From contig JAFTAC010000627.1 in assembly GCA_017458805.1 (NCBI GenBank), positions 1 to 5,803 on the forward strand: 5,803 nucleotides of DNA, read 5' to 3'. Origin of the DNA: Victivallales bacterium. Its GTDB lineage: Bacteria > Verrucomicrobiota > Lentisphaeria > Oligosphaerales > Oligosphaeraceae. Position numbers and translations under genes: made by a program. Under the pieces are notes generated by a model. It had not been told where the DNA came from. It worked only from the letters and a program-made list of their open reading frames with translations, and did no database searches. Position 1 is the first letter of the stretch. Each line of letters starts with the position of its first letter. Below are positions 5,749-5,803 of this stretch, in pieces.

Positions 5749-5803
5749 ATGACTATGACAAAACGTGACCTCGTCATCAAGGTCGCCCGCCAGACCAACT
5801 GCA
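5749..5803 (+). CDS. HU/IHF-family DNA-binding protein, N-terminal 18 residues (cut by window edge)
   Basis: Small nucleoid-associated protein that binds and bends DNA as a dimer. Only MTMTKRDLVIKVARQTNC is visible. The MTKRDLVIKVARQT part matches the first helix of the HU/IHF family (typically MTK-DLV--VA--T), and the gene should continue for about 75-90 more codons outside the window. Of the two ATG codons (5749 and 5755) I choose 5749: AGGAG at 5734-5738 is 10 bases from it and 16 from the second. It is divergent from clpC and has a strong upstream promoter. The sequence is too short to tell HU from IHF-like or extended variants, and the DNA-binding arm is not visible. Confidence 0.75.
   Translation, partial: MTMTKRDLVIKVARQTNC

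Overview
The window holds four recognisable genes on the minus strand and the start of a fifth on the plus strand. In minus-strand transcription order they are: clpC (Clp AAA+ unfoldase), a GlpG-like rhomboid intramembrane protease, uraA (NCS2 uracil permease) and upp (uracil phosphoribosyltransferase, cut by the left edge). Facing away from clpC at the right edge is the beginning of an HU/IHF-type DNA-binding protein gene. The coding DNA is GC-rich, while the gap between clpC and the HU gene is strongly AT-rich.

Organism: a bacterium with GC-rich genes, Shine-Dalgarno sites of the AGGAG type, and a ClpC-type (M-domain plus LGF loop) unfoldase combined with a GlpG-like rhomboid. ClpC occurs in Gram-positives, cyanobacteria and the Chlamydiae/Verrucomicrobia group. 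A PVC-group bacterium such as a verrucomicrobial relative is my best guess, but it is an inference from protein style and not demonstrated by the window. No mobile element, CRISPR array, tRNA or rRNA was seen.

Layout: 1-348 is upp (partial) and 365-1693 is uraA; they are 16 bases apart and form a two-gene uracil uptake and salvage operon. The 143-base gap to their right holds a candidate uraA promoter, a 14-base palindrome over its -35 box and a perfect 10-bp inverted repeat at the predicted RNA 5' end. 1837-2760 is the rhomboid protease. The gap 2761-2865 holds a GC-rich terminator-like hairpin after clpC and a second hairpin just before the rhomboid start. 2866-5466 is clpC, apparently intact. 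The 282-base gap 5467-5748 is a divergent regulatory region with a possible clpC promoter, phased A/T tracts, a good sigma-70-like promoter toward HU, and a terminator-like hairpin in the HU leader. The HU gene starts at 5749.

How they work together: uraA imports uracil and upp converts it with PRPP to UMP. clpC and the rhomboid are both protein quality-control or regulatory proteolysis genes, but the terminator-like element between them argues for mainly separate transcripts. I see no undescribed multi-gene system; these are housekeeping genes. The most interesting material is non-coding: the leader and operator architecture upstream of uraA and of the HU gene.
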